Part shown: positions 7,228 to 8,485 of the stretch, in pieces | How the letters are laid out: each line of letters opens with the position of its first letter | How positions within the stretch are numbered: the stretch's first letter is position 1 | Source: Nitrospina sp. | Lineage (GTDB): Bacteria; Nitrospinota; Nitrospinia; Nitrospinales; VA-1 | DNA length: 8,485 nt | Assembly (NCBI GenBank): GCA_018665625.1 | Contig: JABJCF010000167.1 | Coordinates: 1-8,485, forward strand | Direction: 5' to 3' | The notes under the pieces: model-generated | Databases searched by the model: none | What the model was told of the DNA's origin: nothing | The model's input: the letters and a program-made list of their open reading frames with translations, nothing else | Translations under genes and position numbers: made by a program

Positions 7228-7593
7228 ATGAAGAAGTTTATTTTTATATTCTCCACAATTATATTAGCTTTCTGTTTTTCAGCTAGCGCTCAAGCAACAT
7301 CCTTAGAAAAAAATATGATCAAGGGAGCTAAATTTCTTGATGATATTTCTGAAGTTGGATGGTACAGAGTTGAAGGAAAAAGTCTCATCATTGGTTGGAA
7401 GGGCCTTCCTAATGATCTTCCACATACAAATCGTAAAGCAGCTATCCGTGGGAGTATCGCAACAGGTAGGGAAGTACATGTTTGGTCTGTACGTTCCTCC
7501 CAGAAAAACTGGAATGTCGGAAGCGGGAAGTCCTATATTTGCTTTATCTCTGCAATAAATGGTCGAGTAAAAAATGGAAATTGCAAACGATAA
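7228..7593 (+). CDS. Small secreted protein of unknown function
   Basis: A 121-residue protein with a clear Sec signal peptide: two lysines, a hydrophobic core (IFIFSTIILAFCFS) and an AxA-type cleavage region, SASAQA, around residues 19-23. The mature part is about 98 residues and is basic. It has a beta-rich looking centre (SLIIGWKGLP, REVHVWSVRSSQ) and two cysteines, C105 and C119, that could form a disulfide in the periplasm or outside. I do not recognise the family. It lies 47 bases after the pentapeptide gene on the same strand, with an AT-rich gap and only a weak AGGT 13 bases before the ATG, so co-transcription is possible but not shown. An inverted repeat with a T-run follows directly. 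Confidence 0.72.
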   Translation: MKKFIFIFSTIILAFCFSASAQATSLEKNMIKGAKFLDDISEVGWYRVEGKSLIIGWKGLPNDLPHTNRKAAIRGSIATGREVHVWSVRSSQKNWNVGSGKSYICFISAINGRVKNGNCKR

Positions 7594-7619
7594 AATCTTA
7601 ATACCTTAAGAGATTTTTT
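7594..7619 (+). terminator. Weak intrinsic terminator
   Basis: Just after the stop codon of the secreted protein, TCTTAA (7596-7601), loop TACC and TTAAGA (7606-7611) form a six-pair stem, followed by GA and a run of six T (7614-7619). The stem is AT-rich, so termination may be incomplete. Confidence 0.45.
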
Positions 7620-7745
7620 GCATCTAATCCCCAACAACCTTTACTTGAATAACTATGAACCATTTACTTAAATCAACAAATTTTACCCTGCATATACCCC
7701 CTAAAGCCAAACCTTTGACTCTAAAAGAAGTTCTACAACTTAGAG

Positions 7746-8072
7746 ATGGCAGAGAGCTCACCAGAAACCAATTCTCCACCTTTTCCCGGACGATTGCTTT
7801 TCTGCCGCATTTGCAAAATATCAACCCTCTTAATTCCCAAAATTGATTTTATTCCCCTCAAAAAAATGGAAAAACTCGAAGCAGTTCAAAAAGTTTTAAG
7901 ATTCAGCACCCCAACGCGAGAATGGTGCACCAAAGAATTTTCTGTTTACTTCGATGATTTCGATGAACAAAATGTGGATGATTACACCACAGGAGGTTAT
8001 GGAGATATCGCTGATGAAATCCTCGAACGCGGATTAGATGAACAGATTATCGAAGAAAGCGATTTAGACTAA
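7746..8072 (+). CDS. Small acidic protein with CxxC motif, unknown function
   Basis: A 108-residue reading frame that I do not recognise. Residues 15-25 (GRLLFCRICKI) hold a CxxC pair, with a third cysteine at C61 in REWCTKEF, so a metal site or redox pair is possible but not proven. The C-terminal third is strongly acidic (FDDFDEQNVDDY, then DEILERGLDEQIIEESDLD). Neither the ATG at 7746 nor the in-frame ATG at 7866 has a good ribosome binding site. The second would give a 68-residue protein without the CxxC. I prefer the longer form because the region between reads like protein, but the start is uncertain. A different frame on the same strand (7655-7846) overlaps the beginning and seems less likely. 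Confidence 0.5.
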   Translation: MAESSPETNSPPFPGRLLFCRICKISTLLIPKIDFIPLKKMEKLEAVQKVLRFSTPTREWCTKEFSVYFDDFDEQNVDDYTTGGYGDIADEILERGLDEQIIEESDLD

Positions 8073-8136
8073 AAACCAGCACCCTCCTATTCCCAGCCCC
8101 TTAATATCCCTTGATCGAAAAAGCCAAACAAGGTTC

Positions 8137-8165
8137 TTGACCTAATAAGCAAAAGCCTTTAACTT
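8137..8165 (+). promoter_or_regulatory. Possible sigma-70 promoter for the receiver gene
   Basis: TTGACC (8137-8142) is followed 17 bases later by TAACTT (8160-8165). The -35 box is good and the -10 box is poor. It lies about 32 bases before the start codon at 8198. Confidence 0.35.
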
Positions 8166-8197
8166 AGAATAATTACATTTATATTTTAAAAGACCAT

Positions 8198-8431
8198 ATG
8201 AATGCCGACTTGTTAACAAAAAAAATTCTAGTGGTAGACCACTCCAAGGTTATCACTAAGATTGTTCAAAATTTTCTCGCACAATCTGGGTTCAATCCAG
8301 AAAATATTTTCCGTGCAGAAACAAAAAACCAAGCCTTGATGATGCTTGACCTGGAAAGTTTTGACCTGATTACTTCAGCGATTCATTTAAGGGATTCTAG
8401 CGGAATAGAATTGAGAACGGCGGAGCAATAA
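8198..8431 (+). pseudogene. Response-regulator receiver domain, truncated and lacking the phosphoacceptor Asp
   Basis: The frame encodes 77 residues, but only about the first 72 are receiver-like; a full receiver needs about 120. KILVVDHSKVI (9-19) is strand 1 with the acidic pocket, where the second Asp is replaced by His (D14, H15). The block FDLITSAIHLRDSSGIEL (55-72) aligns with the family pattern DLIITDxxLPDMSGIEL; the phosphoacceptor position is Ala61 and the usual Pro is Arg. After GIEL the reading enters RTAEQ and stops, just where a pair of IS-like repeats begins, so the gene was probably cut by an insertion. The switch Thr/Ser and the conserved Lys would lie further on and are missing. 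The start ATG at 8198 has no strong ribosome binding site, though a possible promoter lies upstream. It could have been a pseudo-receiver even before it was broken, or may still make a short peptide. Confidence 0.65.
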
Positions 8432-8438
8432 TGTACCA
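8419..8438 (+). repeat. Direct repeat copy 1 at probable IS end
   Basis: GGCGGAGCAATAATGTACCA, 16 of 20 bases identical to the copy at 8466-8485. It covers the in-frame stop codon that ends the receiver fragment. Confidence 0.65.
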
Positions 8439-8465
8439 GTGAGCCGTTGATATATTTTTTGTTGT

Positions 8466-8485
8466 GGCGGAGTAAAAGTGTCCCA
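8466..8485 (+). repeat. Direct repeat copy 2 at probable IS end
   Basis: GGCGGAGTAAAAGTGTCCCA, in direct orientation and 47 bases downstream of the first copy. It ends exactly at the window edge, so its full extent is unknown. Confidence 0.65.

Larger units (their letters stand above)
8412..8485. mobile_element. Probable insertion sequence end (IS21-like?), partial
   Basis: Receiver homology breaks at about 8411, and the following bases begin TGAGAACGGCGGAG and carry two 20-base imperfect direct repeats 47 bases apart. Several short direct repeats inside each end, with TG at the outer edge, is the known arrangement of IS21-family ends, where they bind the transposase. No transposase gene is in view because the window stops here. 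The exact edge and the family are inference. Confidence 0.42.

Noticed and set aside
7655..7846. 63-codon plus-strand frame overlapping the CxxC protein
   Set aside because: No ribosome binding site, no recognised motif, and it clashes with the more protein-like frame beginning at 7746.

Overview
The window looks like an accessory stretch of a Gram-negative, probably marine chromosome. A Nitrospina-like (Nitrospinota) bacterium would fit a cyanobacterial-type ferredoxin-nitrite reductase start, a large pentapeptide-repeat protein and a DCC/lipase-maturation-factor fusion, but no rRNA or other marker gene is present and this is a weak guess.

Layout. At the left edge (1-141, minus) lies the first 47 codons of nirA, ferredoxin-nitrite reductase, with a good ribosome binding site and a near-consensus sigma-54 promoter (201-217). 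A 589-base non-coding stretch follows, holding degenerate copies of an intergenic repeat (AATGTCCGCTTTGGG type). Then comes a compact plus-strand pair: an ATP-grasp ligase (731-2032) and, 11 bases later, a C45-family Ntn-hydrolase related to isopenicillin N acyltransferase (2044-3063). This pair looks like a small-molecule pathway that makes and then hydrolyses or transfers an amide, and it is the best candidate here for an undescribed system. A second non-coding stretch (3064-3479) carries another copy of the intergenic repeat. On the minus strand, 3480-5369 encodes a DCC thiol-disulfide oxidoreductase fused to a multi-pass lipase maturation factor.

Divergent from it, 5654-7180 encodes a 508-residue protein: a very acidic 81-residue N-terminus followed by 84 uninterrupted pentapeptide repeats, i.e. 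21 predicted coils of right-handed quadrilateral beta-helix, with stacked phenylalanine ladders and a lysine belt. It is followed by a small secreted protein (7228-7593) with a weak terminator, and a small acidic CxxC protein (7746-8072).

At the right edge, a response-regulator receiver gene starts at 8198 but its homology stops after about 72 residues. There the sequence changes to two 20-base direct repeats (8419-8438 and 8466-8485), which look like the end of an insertion sequence, perhaps of the IS21 type. The receiver also has Ala where the phosphoacceptor Asp should be. Except for the ATP-grasp/C45 pair, the genes seem to be transcribed separately and show no obvious shared pathway.
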